Source of the DNA: Pseudomonas cavernae
Lineage (GTDB): Bacteria; Pseudomonadota; Gammaproteobacteria; Pseudomonadales; Pseudomonadaceae
NCBI RefSeq assembly: GCF_003595175.1
Contig: NZ_CP032419.1
Location: 3,038,001-3,102,000, forward strand
Length of the DNA: 64,000 nucleotides
Direction of reading: 5' to 3'
Shown here: piece by piece, positions 31,281 to 42,338 of the stretch
Layout: each line of letters starts with the position of its first letter
Numbering within the stretch: position 1 is the first letter of the stretch
Program-made: the position numbers and the translations under genes
The notes under the pieces: generated by a model
Seen by the model: only the letters and a program-made list of their open reading frames with translations
Databases searched by the model: none
Told to the model about the DNA's origin: nothing

Positions 31281-32030
31281 TTAGATTACCTTCGCCTCGT
31301 TCTTCAGTTTGTCGACCAGTTCGGCCACCGACTTGACCTTGACGCCGGCGCTGCGCGCAGCCGGGGCTTCGACCTTGAGGGTCTTGACCGTCGAGGCGGT
31401 GGACACGCCGAGGGCGTCCGGGGTGACCACGTCCAGCGGCTTCTTCTTGGCCTTCATGATGTTCGGCAGCGAGGCGTAGCGCGGCTCGTTCAGGCGCAGG
31501 TCAGTGGTGACGATGGCCGGCAGAGCCAGGCTCACGGTTTGCAGGCCGCCGTCGATCTCACGGGTGACGTTGACCTTGTCGCCGGCCACTTCGACCTTGG
31601 AGGCGAAGGTGCCCTGGGCGTAACCGCTCAGCGCGGCGAGCATCTGCCCGGTCTGGTTGTTGTCGCTGTCGATCGCCTGCTTGCCGAGGATCACCAGCTG
31701 CGGCTGCTCTTTATCCACGACGGCTTTGAGCAGCTTGGCCACGGCCAGGGAGTTCAGCTCGTCGTTCGACTCGACCAGGATGGCACGGTCGGCGCCGAGC
31801 GCCAGGGCGGTGCGCAGTTGTTCCTGGGCGGCGTTGGGGCCGACGGAAACCACGACGATTTCGCTGGCGACACCCTTCTCTTTCAGGCGCACCGCTTCTT
31901 CCACGGCGATTTCGCAGAAGGGGTTCATCGACATTTTGACGTTGGCCAGGTCAACGCCGGAGTTGTCCGCCTTGACGCGGACCTTGACGTTGTAGTCAAC
32001 CACTCGTTTGACAGCTACAAGAACCTTCAT
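31281..32030 (-). CDS. etfB: Electron transfer flavoprotein beta subunit
   Basis: A 249-residue ETF-beta (FixA family) starting [20 protein letters not shown]. The AMP-binding signature and family segments [20 protein letters not shown] and [20 protein letters not shown] are present. The start at 32030 has GAGG 6 nt upstream; a longer frame upstream is rejected. It diverges from the ETF-QO gene, so the electron acceptor and its oxidoreductase share one 326-nt control region. Confidence 0.97.
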   Translation of the reverse strand: MKVLVAVKRVVDYNVKVRVKADNSGVDLANVKMSMNPFCEIAVEEAVRLKEKGVASEIVVVSVGPNAAQEQLRTALALGADRAILVESNDELNSLAVAKLLKAVVDKEQPQLVILGKQAIDSDNNQTGQMLAALSGYAQGTFASKVEVAGDKVNVTREIDGGLQTVSLALPAIVTTDLRLNEPRYASLPNIMKAKKKPLDVVTPDALGVSTASTVKTLKVEAPAARSAGVKVKSVAELVDKLKNEAKVI

Positions 32031-32237
32031 GGATTCCTCGTTACTCTCCGGTGAAATTAGAATGTCGCCAAGGCGAGCCTGGCAGGTGTTGCATGCCGGC
32101 CGGAATCGGCGGTCAGCCCATAGTATGGCGAGCGCAAAACCGCCCGTATCTTGACCGCATCCCCCCGCCCGGTCAATACAACCCAATAGCCGCTCATTAC
32201 GCCGCGGGGCCTGATTCTAACAGGCCTTAACAGAATT

Positions 32238-32251
32238 CAAACAAACGTTTG
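32238..32251. promoter_or_regulatory. PsrA-type operator between etfB and ETF-QO
   Basis: CAAAC-AAAC-GTTTG fits the published PsrA consensus (G/C)AAAC-N2-4-GTTT(G/C) exactly, and the inner ACAAACGTTTGT is a perfect palindrome. It lies 2 nt upstream of the -35 box of the ETF-QO promoter. PsrA is the long-chain fatty-acid-responsive regulator of beta-oxidation in pseudomonads; its action here is inferred. Confidence 0.6.
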
Positions 32252-32253
32252 TA

Positions 32254-32282
32254 TTGGACCCTGCAAAGGCTGTGGATATAAT
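32254..32282 (+). promoter_or_regulatory. Near-consensus sigma-70 promoter of the ETF-QO gene
   Basis: TTGGAC at 32254-32259, a 17-nt spacer, then TATAAT at 32277-32282. The start would be about 32289, giving a leader of about 68 nt before the GTG start. Confidence 0.75.
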
Positions 32283-32356
32283 GCCCTCAGCACCGCTCCA
32301 GGAAGGAGCCAAGCCTCCAAACATAAAATATCCAAGCCCTGAGTAGGAGATAGTCT

Positions 32357-34021
32357 GTGGAACGCGAATTTATGGAATTCGACGTCGTCATCGTCGGCGC
32401 CGGCCCTGCTGGCCTGTCCGCCGCCTGCCGACTCAAGCAGAAGGCCGCTGAAGCCGGTCAGGAGATCAGCGTCTGCGTGGTCGAAAAAGGTTCCGAAGTC
32501 GGCGCCCACATCCTCTCCGGCGCGGTGTTCGAGCCCCGCGCGCTCAACGAGCTGTTCCCCGACTGGAAAGAGCTCGGTGCGCCGCTGAACACCCCGGTGG
32601 TGCGCGACGACATCTACATGCTGAAAAACGCCGACAGCGCGATCAAGGTGCCGAATCTGTTCGTGCCCAAGACCATGCACAACGAAGGCAACTACATCAT
32701 CTCCCTCGGCAACCTGTGCCGCTGGCTGGCGCAGCAGGCCGAGAACCTCGGCGTCGAGATCTACCCGGGCTTCGCCGCCCAGGAAGCGCTGATCGACGAG
32801 CACGGCGTGGTGCGCGGCATCCTCACCGGCGACCTCGGCGTCGACCGCGAAGGCAACCCGAAAGAGGGTTACTACACCCCAGGCATGGAGCTGCGCGGCA
32901 AGTACACGCTGTTCGCCGAAGGCTGCCGCGGCCATATCGGCAAGCAGCTGATCAAGCAGTTCAGCCTCGATTCCGAGGCCGACGCCCAGCACTATGGCAT
33001 CGGCATCAAGGAAATCTGGGACATCGACCCGAGCAAGCACCAGCCGGGCCTGGTGGTGCACACCGCCGGCTGGCCGCTGGATTTCGTCGGCAAGGAAAAT
33101 ACTGGCGGCTCGTTCCTCTATCACCTGGAAAACAACCAGGTGGTGGTCGGTCTGATCGTCGACCTGTCCTACTCCAACCCGTTCCTCTCGCCGTTCGACG
33201 AGTTCCAGCGCTACAAGCATCACCCGGTGATCGCCCAGCACCTGGAAGGCGGCAAGCGCGTGGCCTACGGCGCGCGGGCGATCTGCAAGGGCGGCCTGAA
33301 CTCGCTGCCGAAGATGGTGTTCAAGGGCGGCGCGCTGATCGGCTGCGACCTCGGCACCCTCAACTTCGCCAAGATCAAGGGCAGCCACACGGCGATGAAG
33401 TCCGGCATGCTCGCCGCCGAAGCGGTGGCCGACGCGCTGCTCGCCGAGGGTCAGGGCGGCGACGAACTGACGGCCTATGTCGACGGCTTCAAGGCCAGCT
33501 GGCTGTACGACGAGCTGTTCCGCAGCCGCAACTTCGGCGCGGCGATCCATAAATTCGGCGTGTTCGCCGGTGCGGCGTTCAACTACGTCGACCAGAACCT
33601 GTTCGGCGGCAAGATCCCGCTCACCCTGCACGACAACAAGCCGGACTACGCCTGCCTGAAGACCGCTGCCGAATCCCAGCGCATCGACTATCCGAAGCCG
33701 GACGGCAAGCTCAGCTTCGACAAGCTGAGCTCGGTATTCCTCTCCAACACCAACCATGAAGAGGAACAACCCTGCCACCTGAAGCTGACCGACCCGAACA
33801 TCCCGATCGCCCTGAACCTGCCGCTGTACGACGAACCGGCGCAGCGCTACTGCCCGGCCGGCGTCTATGAAGTGGTCAGCAACGACGACGGCAGCAAGCG
33901 CTTCCAGATCAACGCGCAGAATTGCGTGCACTGCAAGACCTGCGACATCAAGGACCCGGCGCAGAACATCACCTGGGTCGCCCCGGAAGGCACCGGCGGG
34001 CCGAACTACCCCAACATGTAA
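32357..34021 (+). CDS. Electron transfer flavoprotein-ubiquinone oxidoreductase
   Basis: A 554-residue protein with an N-terminal FAD motif (FDVVIVGAGPAGLSAACRLK) and a C-terminal 4Fe-4S ferredoxin-like domain with cysteines in YCPAGVYEVV and NCVHCKTCDIKDPAQNITW. It passes electrons from reduced ETF to ubiquinone at the inner membrane, linking beta-oxidation to respiration. The start is GTG at 32357 with AGGAGA about 6 nt upstream; an internal ATG (MEFDVV) five codons later is less likely. It diverges from etfBA and ends with a duplicated 13-nt segment carrying the stop codon. Confidence 0.97.
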   Translation: MEREFMEFDVVIVGAGPAGLSAACRLKQKAAEAGQEISVCVVEKGSEVGAHILSGAVFEPRALNELFPDWKELGAPLNTPVVRDDIYMLKNADSAIKVPNLFVPKTMHNEGNYIISLGNLCRWLAQQAENLGVEIYPGFAAQEALIDEHGVVRGILTGDLGVDREGNPKEGYYTPGMELRGKYTLFAEGCRGHIGKQLIKQFSLDSEADAQHYGIGIKEIWDIDPSKHQPGLVVHTAGWPLDFVGKENTGGSFLYHLENNQVVVGLIVDLSYSNPFLSPFDEFQRYKHHPVIAQHLEGGKRVAYGARAICKGGLNSLPKMVFKGGALIGCDLGTLNFAKIKGSHTAMKSGMLAAEAVADALLAEGQGGDELTAYVDGFKASWLYDELFRSRNFGAAIHKFGVFAGAAFNYVDQNLFGGKIPLTLHDNKPDYACLKTAAESQRIDYPKPDGKLSFDKLSSVFLSNTNHEEEQPCHLKLTDPNIPIALNLPLYDEPAQRYCPAGVYEVVSNDDGSKRFQINAQNCVHCKTCDIKDPAQNITWVAPEGTGGPNYPNM

Positions 34022-34043
34022 GTCGGCCCAACATGTAAGCAAG

Positions 34044-34077
34044 AATAAAAAAGGCTCCCGAGGGAGCCTTTTTTATT
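34044..34077. terminator. Bidirectional terminator between ETF-QO and DUF1285 genes
   Basis: AAAAAAGGCTCCC pairs with GGGAGCCTTTTTT around a GA-type loop. A- and T-runs on both sides suit two convergent transcripts. Confidence 0.93.
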
Positions 34078-34647
34078 TCAGTCGGGCTGCGGCCCGATGG
34101 GGAAGAACTGCCCATCGCTCCAGACTCCCAGCCAATTCTGGCCGTCGATTTCACGCGCTACCGCCAGCTCGACCAATTGGTAGAACACGTTGCGGTGGAT
34201 CAACGCCTCAAGATTGCTGCGCACAAGCACATAAGGCGCCGGTTCCTGGGTTTGCGGATCCAATGCGACCCGGATCGGAAACGCCGAACCCGCCAGCACC
34301 TCATCCTCGACGTTAGTCACGAAGCGCAACAACTGCTCCTCACCCTCGCCTTCCACCTGCACGCTGATAGCAACAAAAGGCGCATCGTCGACCTTGATGC
34401 CGACTTTTTCCACCGGCGTGACCAAGAAGTAGTCATCGCCATCGCGACGAATGATGGTGGAGAACAAGCGCACCATCGGCTTGCGGCCAATTGGTGTACC
34501 CAGGTAATACCAGGTGCCATCCCGGGCGATACGCATGTCGATATCGCCGCAGAAATCCGGATTCCACAGATGCACGGGCGGCAGGCCTTTCTTCTCGGAT
34601 TTGGGGATTTGCGCCAACAGATCGCCGGCCTTGCCTGGGTCACTCAT
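34078..34647 (-). CDS. DUF1285 protein
   Basis: A 189-residue cytosolic protein. Family-typical blocks are [40 protein letters not shown] and [20 protein letters not shown] near the C terminus. No catalytic motif is obvious, and the family is of unknown function. The ATG at 34647 has AGGAG upstream; a GTG one codon earlier also opens the frame. It follows the DUF4823 lipoprotein gene by 9 nt, so the two are likely co-transcribed. Confidence 0.88.
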   Translation of the reverse strand: MSDPGKAGDLLAQIPKSEKKGLPPVHLWNPDFCGDIDMRIARDGTWYYLGTPIGRKPMVRLFSTIIRRDGDDYFLVTPVEKVGIKVDDAPFVAISVQVEGEGEEQLLRFVTNVEDEVLAGSAFPIRVALDPQTQEPAPYVLVRSNLEALIHRNVFYQLVELAVAREIDGQNWLGVWSDGQFFPIGPQPD

Positions 34648-34656
34648 CACACTCTC

Positions 34657-35259
34657 CTATTCGCTCAGCCCCAACAGGCGACGAGCATAATCCTGCAACG
34701 GCGGACCGAGCAGATCCTCCGGCTTGGTATCGTAAAACGTCAGAAAGCCGCCGCGATTGCGAATGCGCGCCGTATCCACCAGATAGCGGGTATTGGTTTC
34801 GATCAGCATCAACTGAATCACCCCGCGATCGACACCGAGGCGATCCAACGCCTCCTGATCCACCCACTCATCGCCCGTACCAATACGGTCATCGGCGCTG
34901 GCAAAGCGGCTGTACAACAAGTAGTGCGCTCCGGCGGCCCGCGCGTGGCTCATAGCCTCTTCCAACCCTAATGGATTACGGGCTCGCCGCACCATGGGAA
35001 AGTACTCGACGAAGCCATTGAAGGCCTCCTCAGCCACCACGTTAGGGCGTGGATAGGCACTGCCGGGCGGGACAAAATAACCCTGGCCGATATAGATGAA
35101 GGAGTCTGGCTGCAACCGCCAGGGACTGGCGCGTCGGGTATCGCCGTGGTCGAGAACACCTGCGTCACTCAGTTGATAGTGCGCACCATTGGCCAAATCG
35201 CTGACCTTCATGCAGCCGCCCAGGGCCAGTAGTGTCAGCAATAGAATCAAGCAGCGCAT
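34657..35259 (-). CDS. DUF4823 lipoprotein
   Basis: A 200-residue lipoprotein with the lipobox LLALGGC (Cys16, from ATG 35259, which has GGAGG upstream). The mature part contains SFIYIGQGYFVPPGSAYPRP, a segment that alternates charged and hydrophobic residues, and ALDRLGVDRGVIQLMLIETN. It probably sits in the outer membrane facing the periplasm. Function is not known. The order DUF4823-DUF1285 next to ETF-QO matches what I remember of P. aeruginosa PA2955-PA2954. Confidence 0.82.
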   Translation of the reverse strand: MRCLILLLTLLALGGCMKVSDLANGAHYQLSDAGVLDHGDTRRASPWRLQPDSFIYIGQGYFVPPGSAYPRPNVVAEEAFNGFVEYFPMVRRARNPLGLEEAMSHARAAGAHYLLYSRFASADDRIGTGDEWVDQEALDRLGVDRGVIQLMLIETNTRYLVDTARIRNRGGFLTFYDTKPEDLLGPPLQDYARRLLGLSE

Positions 35260-35361
35260 TGCAATCCTCCCACGCCGGCGACGGAAATCCGGCAGATGGA
35301 AGGACACTGCAGCTTCCGCGCCAGCTCTGGATACTCGAGCCAGTCTGTATTCCGCTGCGTT

Positions 35362-36330
35362 TTAGCCACCAATGATTTTCATCACCGTGACGCCACCGGA
35401 AAACGCCACTTCCTGCTTGTCCGCCAGAGCCTTGACCAACAGCCGCTGCAATGCTGGCAGCGCCTGATGCCGGGGTTTATCGAGCAAATCACCGATGTAA
35501 TGCCGGTTGCTCGACGATAGACAGCCATGCAGCCAACCGGTCGAGGACAAGCGCAGCCGCGAGCAGGTCCGGCAAAATGGCACGCTCTCGTTGGCAATCA
35601 CCCCGAAGAAACCCTTACCCGGAATCTCGTAGCGCAGGGCCGTGGCATCCAGCGGCGCCTCGGCCTGCACGTAGCTGTAGCGCTCGCCAATCCGCGCCAG
35701 CAGTTCCGGCATACCGACGAACTGCTGCAAAAAGGCATTGGGATCGCGAGCTAGATGCCCCATACGCATCAACTCGATGAAACGCAGCTCGAAGCCACGC
35801 TCCAGGCAGTATTCCAGCAGCGGCACCGCCTGAACGAGGTTCTGCCCGCGTAGCGGCACCATGTTGATCTTGATCTTCAGCCCGGCGGCCCGCGCCTGCT
35901 CCAGACCATCGAGGACGCTGGCCAGATCACCGCCACGAGCAATCTTGCGGAAATCCTCGGCATCGAGCGTATCGAGCGAGATATTCAGGCGCCGAATACC
36001 CGCTTCCAGCAGCAGGGGCAGCTTGCGGCTGAGTAACTGACCATTGCTGGTAAGACTGATATCGGCCAAACCCAATTGCCCGACGCCACGCAGCAAGGGT
36101 TCCAGTTTGGGACTGACCAATGGCTCGCCGCCGGTGATGCGCAGCCGCTCGATCCCGGCAGCCTCGATCAGATAGGTCACGCCGCGCACCATGGCCTCGG
36201 CAGACAGCTCATCCTGTGCCGCCACCAAGCGTTTGCCGTCCGGCACGCAGTAGGTGCAGGCGTAATTACAGGCGGCGGTCAGGCTAATCCGCAGATTGCG
36301 AAAACGTCTGCCCTGGCGGTCGACGATCAT
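35362..36330 (-). CDS. MoaA-like radical SAM protein (GTP 3',8-cyclase family)
   Basis: A 322-residue protein. The N-terminal radical-SAM cluster motif CNYACTYC (CX3CX2C) comes after FRNLRISLTAA. The C-terminal CX2CX13C motif (FCRTCSRLRLSSTGWLHGC) and final GlyGly are those of MoaA, which binds a second 4Fe-4S cluster and inserts GG into the active site. ITGGEPLV and SLDTLDAEDFRKI are also present. MoaA makes the first molybdopterin precursor. No moaB, moaC, moaD or moaE gene is near. It could be a true second MoaA or a specialised paralogue. Confidence 0.88.
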   Translation of the reverse strand: MIVDRQGRRFRNLRISLTAACNYACTYCVPDGKRLVAAQDELSAEAMVRGVTYLIEAAGIERLRITGGEPLVSPKLEPLLRGVGQLGLADISLTSNGQLLSRKLPLLLEAGIRRLNISLDTLDAEDFRKIARGGDLASVLDGLEQARAAGLKIKINMVPLRGQNLVQAVPLLEYCLERGFELRFIELMRMGHLARDPNAFLQQFVGMPELLARIGERYSYVQAEAPLDATALRYEIPGKGFFGVIANESVPFCRTCSRLRLSSTGWLHGCLSSSNRHYIGDLLDKPRHQALPALQRLLVKALADKQEVAFSGGVTVMKIIGG

Positions 36331-36410
36331 GGAAAACTCCGGCGGCTATTACTCCAGAGTATATCCCCGCCACCGCCAGCACCGCAGACAATAGAGCGTC
36401 TGAATGGCGC

Positions 36411-37049
36411 TCAAGTAGCCGAAGGATCACCATCGCGCTTACGCTTGTTGCCCATGCGTACGCCGATATCCATGAGGAACTGGAAGAAGCCCTCCTGGTC
36501 TTCCAGCACATTGCTCCAGAACGGCGAGTGATAGAGCGCCACAGCGCCATGCACCAAAGCCCAGGCCGCGCAGTAATGGAAGTAGGCTGGCACATCTTCC
36601 AGCTTGCCTTCGGCGATGCGCCCCTTGATCAGCAGCGTCAGGCGCTCGAAGTTGGAAGCGCGAATCTTGTGCAGCTCCTCGACCATCTCCGGCACTTGGC
36701 TACCCTTCACCACCTTCTCTTCCAGGCGGTCGAACAAGCGGTAGCGCTGCGGGTCGCGCATGCGGAACTCGAAATAGGCACGTGACAGCGCTTCCTTGTC
36801 GCGAGCGACATCCTCGGAATGAAACAAGGCGTTCAGGTCGCGCTCATAATCCAGCATCAGGCGCAGATAGATCTCCGCCTTGGACTTGAAATGCTTGTAG
36901 ATGGTGCCTTTGCCAATACCTACGGCGTCGGCGATCATCTCGACCGTCACGCTGTCTTCCCCCTGCTCGAGGAAAAGCTTCAGCGCCGTATCGAGAATTT
37001 CCTGCTCGCGGCGGCGAAATTCACGAATCTTACGAGGTTCTTTCTGCAT
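36411..37049 (-). CDS. TetR-family transcriptional regulator
   Basis: A 212-residue regulator. The N-terminal helix-turn-helix is clear: ILDTALKLFLEQGEDSVTVE then MIADAVGIGKGTIYKHFKSK. The C-terminal ligand domain has no diagnostic motif. It diverges from the class V aminotransferase gene, 76 nt away, so it may control that gene and itself. It matches the P. aeruginosa TetR gene PA2957 by position. It is not PsrA as far as I can tell. Confidence 0.92.
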   Translation of the reverse strand: MQKEPRKIREFRRREQEILDTALKLFLEQGEDSVTVEMIADAVGIGKGTIYKHFKSKAEIYLRLMLDYERDLNALFHSEDVARDKEALSRAYFEFRMRDPQRYRLFDRLEEKVVKGSQVPEMVEELHKIRASNFERLTLLIKGRIAEGKLEDVPAYFHYCAAWALVHGAVALYHSPFWSNVLEDQEGFFQFLMDIGVRMGNKRKRDGDPSAT

Positions 37050-37125
37050 AAAGAGACTGCGGGGTCAAAAAAACGAAGGCGCGTATTATGCCTATTCAGC
37101 GCCAAATTGCACGGATCATCCGACC

Positions 37126-38259
37126 ATGTATGCCTTTCAAGACGAGTTTACTCAGGCCCCTGGTCTGCGTTATTTGAATCACGCCGCCGTCGCCCCCTGG
37201 CCACGCCGCGCAGCGACAGCCGTCACACGATTCGCCGAGCAGAACGTGTTGATCGGTGCGCGCGACTATCCTGACTGGCTGATTCTCGAGCGCAATCTGC
37301 GCGACCGCCTGAAACGCCTGCTCAACGCGCCGAGCCGCGATGACATCGCCTTGGTGAAGAACACCTCGGAAGCCTTATCCTTCGTCGCCTTCGGCCTTGA
37401 TTGGCACGCCGGCGACCAAGTCGTCATCAGCGATGAGGAATTCCCCTCCAACCGTATCGTCTGGGAAGCCCTCAAGCCACGGGGTGTCGAAGTCATCCAG
37501 GTCAATCTGACCGGCAGTGATCCAGAAGGCGCCCTGCTCGCCGCATGCGGCCCTCGCACCCGGCTGATGTCAATCAGCGCCGTGCAATACGCCAGCGGCC
37601 TGCGCCTCGACCTGGAACGTCTGGGTCAAGGCTGCCGCCAGCGCAGCGTATTGTTCTGCGTCGATGCTATCCAACAACTCGGCGCCCTGCCCTTCGACGT
37701 GCAGAGTTGCCAATGCGCCTTCGTCATGGCCGACGGCCACAAATGGATGCTCGGTCCCGAAGGATTGGGGGTGTTCTATTGCCGCAGCGACCTCCGCGAA
37801 CGGTTGCAACTGCACGAATACGGCTGGCACATGATCGAGCACGCAGGTGACTACGACCGCAGCGACTGGCAACCGGCGCGCAGTGCCAAGCGCTTCGAAT
37901 GCGGTAGCCCGAATATGCTGGGCGCCGTGGCACTGGAAGCCAGCCTGTCGCTGCTGGAAGAAATCGGCATGAGTGCTGTCGGCCAGGCCCTGCATGAACG
38001 AGTGCAATGGCTGCAGGATGGACTCGAACAACTGAAAGGCATCACGTTGCACAGCCCACGCAATCCGGCCAGGCGAGCAGGTATTCTGACTTTCAGTCTG
38101 GCGGGGTGGGACAATTCTGCGCTGTTTGGCAAGCTAAAAAGCGAGCAGGTGGTGTGTGCTCAGCGCGGTGGCGGTATCCGTTTCTCTCCGCACTTTTACA
38201 CTGATGTTCGAGTAATCGAAGAAACGCTGGCCCTACTAACCCAGATGGCATCCAGATGA
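37126..38259 (+). CDS. PLP-dependent class V aminotransferase
   Basis: A 377-residue fold-type I PLP enzyme. The PLP lysine lies in VMADGHKWMLGPEGLG; other family segments are LRYLNHAAVAPWPRRA, LVKNTSEALSFVAFGLDW and FCVDAIQQLGALPFDV. The class includes cysteine desulfurases, isopenicillin-N-epimerase-like enzymes and EgtE-type lyases, and the sequence does not separate these safely. The start at 37126 follows a short leader. It diverges from the TetR gene and precedes rgsA. Confidence 0.88.
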   Translation: MYAFQDEFTQAPGLRYLNHAAVAPWPRRAATAVTRFAEQNVLIGARDYPDWLILERNLRDRLKRLLNAPSRDDIALVKNTSEALSFVAFGLDWHAGDQVVISDEEFPSNRIVWEALKPRGVEVIQVNLTGSDPEGALLAACGPRTRLMSISAVQYASGLRLDLERLGQGCRQRSVLFCVDAIQQLGALPFDVQSCQCAFVMADGHKWMLGPEGLGVFYCRSDLRERLQLHEYGWHMIEHAGDYDRSDWQPARSAKRFECGSPNMLGAVALEASLSLLEEIGMSAVGQALHERVQWLQDGLEQLKGITLHSPRNPARRAGILTFSLAGWDNSALFGKLKSEQVVCAQRGGGIRFSPHFYTDVRVIEETLALLTQMASR

Positions 38260-38350
38260 GCACTCAGTAGCGGTTCGGGTATTCCAAATCTGTTTAAAAA
38301 ACGCACAGAAAGTAGCTGGACGATCGGTAATCTTCGCCAATACTCAAAGT

Positions 38351-38469
38351 ACTGGCGTGTGGCATCTCCCCCCAAGTGCCCCGCCAGGCAAGGTACCGTG
38401 GACTGCGTACCTTGATTTACTCCTAATGGTCTTGACCCGGATTCATCCCCCAGAGTCCGGGTTTTTTTT
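38351..38469 (+). ncRNA. rgsA: RgsA-like small regulatory RNA
   Basis: Between the aminotransferase and tatD lies a 207-nt region with no reading frame. It contains a sigma-S-like -10 box CAATACT (38338-38344), a hairpin CAAGGTAC...GTACCTTG (38389-38414), and a terminator stem with a long T-run (38435-38469). A start about 7 nt after the -10 gives about 119 nt. P. aeruginosa RgsA is about 120 nt, RpoS-dependent, and lies just before tatD (between PA2958 and PA2959). Size, position and structure agree; the exact 5' end is inferred. Confidence 0.82.
38435..38469 (+). terminator. Rho-independent terminator of rgsA
   Basis: ACCCGGA pairs with TCCGGGT with a 14-nt loop, followed by eight T. The T-run overlaps the first base pairs of the convergent tatD stop codon. 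Confidence 0.92.
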
Positions 38470-39256
38470 ATCCGCGATTTAGGTGGGCGAGCGGAAACAG
38501 CCGCTGGAAGTTGTCGGTGGTCTGCTCGGCCAATTCCTCGAAACGCACCCCACGCAACTCGGCCAGAAACTCCGCCACTTCACGCACGTATTGCGGCAGA
38601 TTGGGCTTACCGCGGTGAGGAATGGGCGCCAGATAAGGCGAGTCGGTTTCCACCAGCAAGCGATCGGCTGGCACCTGACGGGCCACTTCACGCAAGGCAT
38701 CGGCATTGCGGAAGGTCACGATACCGGACAGGGAGATATAGAAACCTATATCCAGCGCCGCCTTGGCCATCGCCCAGTCTTCGGTGAAACAGTGCAGCAC
38801 GCCGGCCTGCGGTAACGCCGCTTCACGCAGCAGCGCCAAGGTATCGACACGCGCCTCACGGGTATGCACAACGACCGGCTTGCCGGTGATCCTGGCGGCC
38901 TCGAGGTGCAAACGGAAAGCCTCGCGCTGCAGGCCCGCCGCTTCCGGCTCGTAGTGATAGTCCAGGCCCGTCTCGCCGATCGCCACCACGCGCGGGTGCT
39001 CCAGCTCGCGCAGCAGCCAGTCCAGCGCCGGAGCAGCCCCCGGCTCAAGATCCAGCGGATGCACACCCACCGAGCAATCCACGTCCGGGTATTGCTCGGC
39101 CAGCGCCTTGACCGCGGCGGCATTGCCGGCGCTCACTCCGATGCAGAGGAAATGCCCGACGCCGCGTGCACGCGCGGCCTCCAGTGCAGCATCCAGCGAG
39201 CCGCCATGGGCGGCGAGATCGAGACGATCGAGGTGACAGTGGGAATCGACAAGCAT
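38468..39256 (-). CDS. tatD: TatD-family metal-dependent hydrolase
   Basis: A 262-residue TIM-barrel hydrolase. Metal ligands are visible as VDSHCHLDRLD, the glutamate in AIGETGLDYHY, histidines in KPVVVHTREA and VLHCFTEDW, and the aspartate in LLVETDSPYLAPIPHRGK. Homologues are metal-dependent DNA exonucleases. The ATG at 39256 was chosen; a TTG four codons earlier is the alternative. It is the last gene of a long operon that runs from acpP or fabF through pilZ, and converges on rgsA. Confidence 0.92.
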   Translation of the reverse strand: MLVDSHCHLDRLDLAAHGGSLDAALEAARARGVGHFLCIGVSAGNAAAVKALAEQYPDVDCSVGVHPLDLEPGAAPALDWLLRELEHPRVVAIGETGLDYHYEPEAAGLQREAFRLHLEAARITGKPVVVHTREARVDTLALLREAALPQAGVLHCFTEDWAMAKAALDIGFYISLSGIVTFRNADALREVARQVPADRLLVETDSPYLAPIPHRGKPNLPQYVREVAEFLAELRGVRFEELAEQTTDNFQRLFPLAHLNRG

Positions 39257-39271
39257 AGGGGGCAACAACTA

Positions 39272-39628
39272 TTACATCGTGTGGGTCGGGCGATCGGACG
39301 TCAGAGCGCCAGCCAGGTAGGTTTCGATCTTGTTGCGAGCCGTATTGTCGCCATCATTGAACTGCACCCCGACCCCTGCTGCACGGTTGCCCTGCGCACC
39401 TTTGGGGGTGATCCAAACCACCTTGCCGGCAACCGGGATCTTCTCCGGCTCATCCATCAGGTTGAGCAGCATGAACACTTCGTCGCCGAGCTTGTAGCTC
39501 TTGTTGGTGGGAATGAACAGACCACCATTCTTGATGAACGGCATGTAGGCGGCATAGAGCACGGACTTGTCCTTGATGGTCAGGGACAAGATTCCGTTAC
39601 GCGGACCAAGATTCGGAGGCAGGCTCAT
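39272..39628 (-). CDS. pilZ: PilZ, type IV pilus biogenesis protein
   Basis: A 118-residue protein MSLPPNLGPRNGILSLTIKD..., matching the founding PilZ of P. aeruginosa in length and sequence. The canonical PilZ domain is present, but the RxxxR and D/NxSxxG c-di-GMP-binding motifs are not clear, as in authentic PilZ, which does not bind c-di-GMP well. PilZ works with PilB and FimX in pilus assembly. It lies 31 nt after holB. Confidence 0.95.
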   Translation of the reverse strand: MSLPPNLGPRNGILSLTIKDKSVLYAAYMPFIKNGGLFIPTNKSYKLGDEVFMLLNLMDEPEKIPVAGKVVWITPKGAQGNRAAGVGVQFNDGDNTARNKIETYLAGALTSDRPTHTM

Positions 39629-39659
39629 GCGGCATTCCTAACTGACTGATGGGCCGATT

Positions 39660-42335
<2,676 letters not shown>

Positions 42336-42338
42336 AAA

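Noticed and set aside
30216-32054. 612-codon open frame opposite etfA and etfB
   Set aside because: Antisense shadow of two well-conserved ETF genes; translation is low-complexity and Gly/Asp/Val-rich.
32237-34042. 601-codon open frame opposite ETF-QO
   Set aside because: It covers the same bases as the conserved ETF-QO gene and its product is repetitive Val/Ala/Asp/His; no homologous family is seen.
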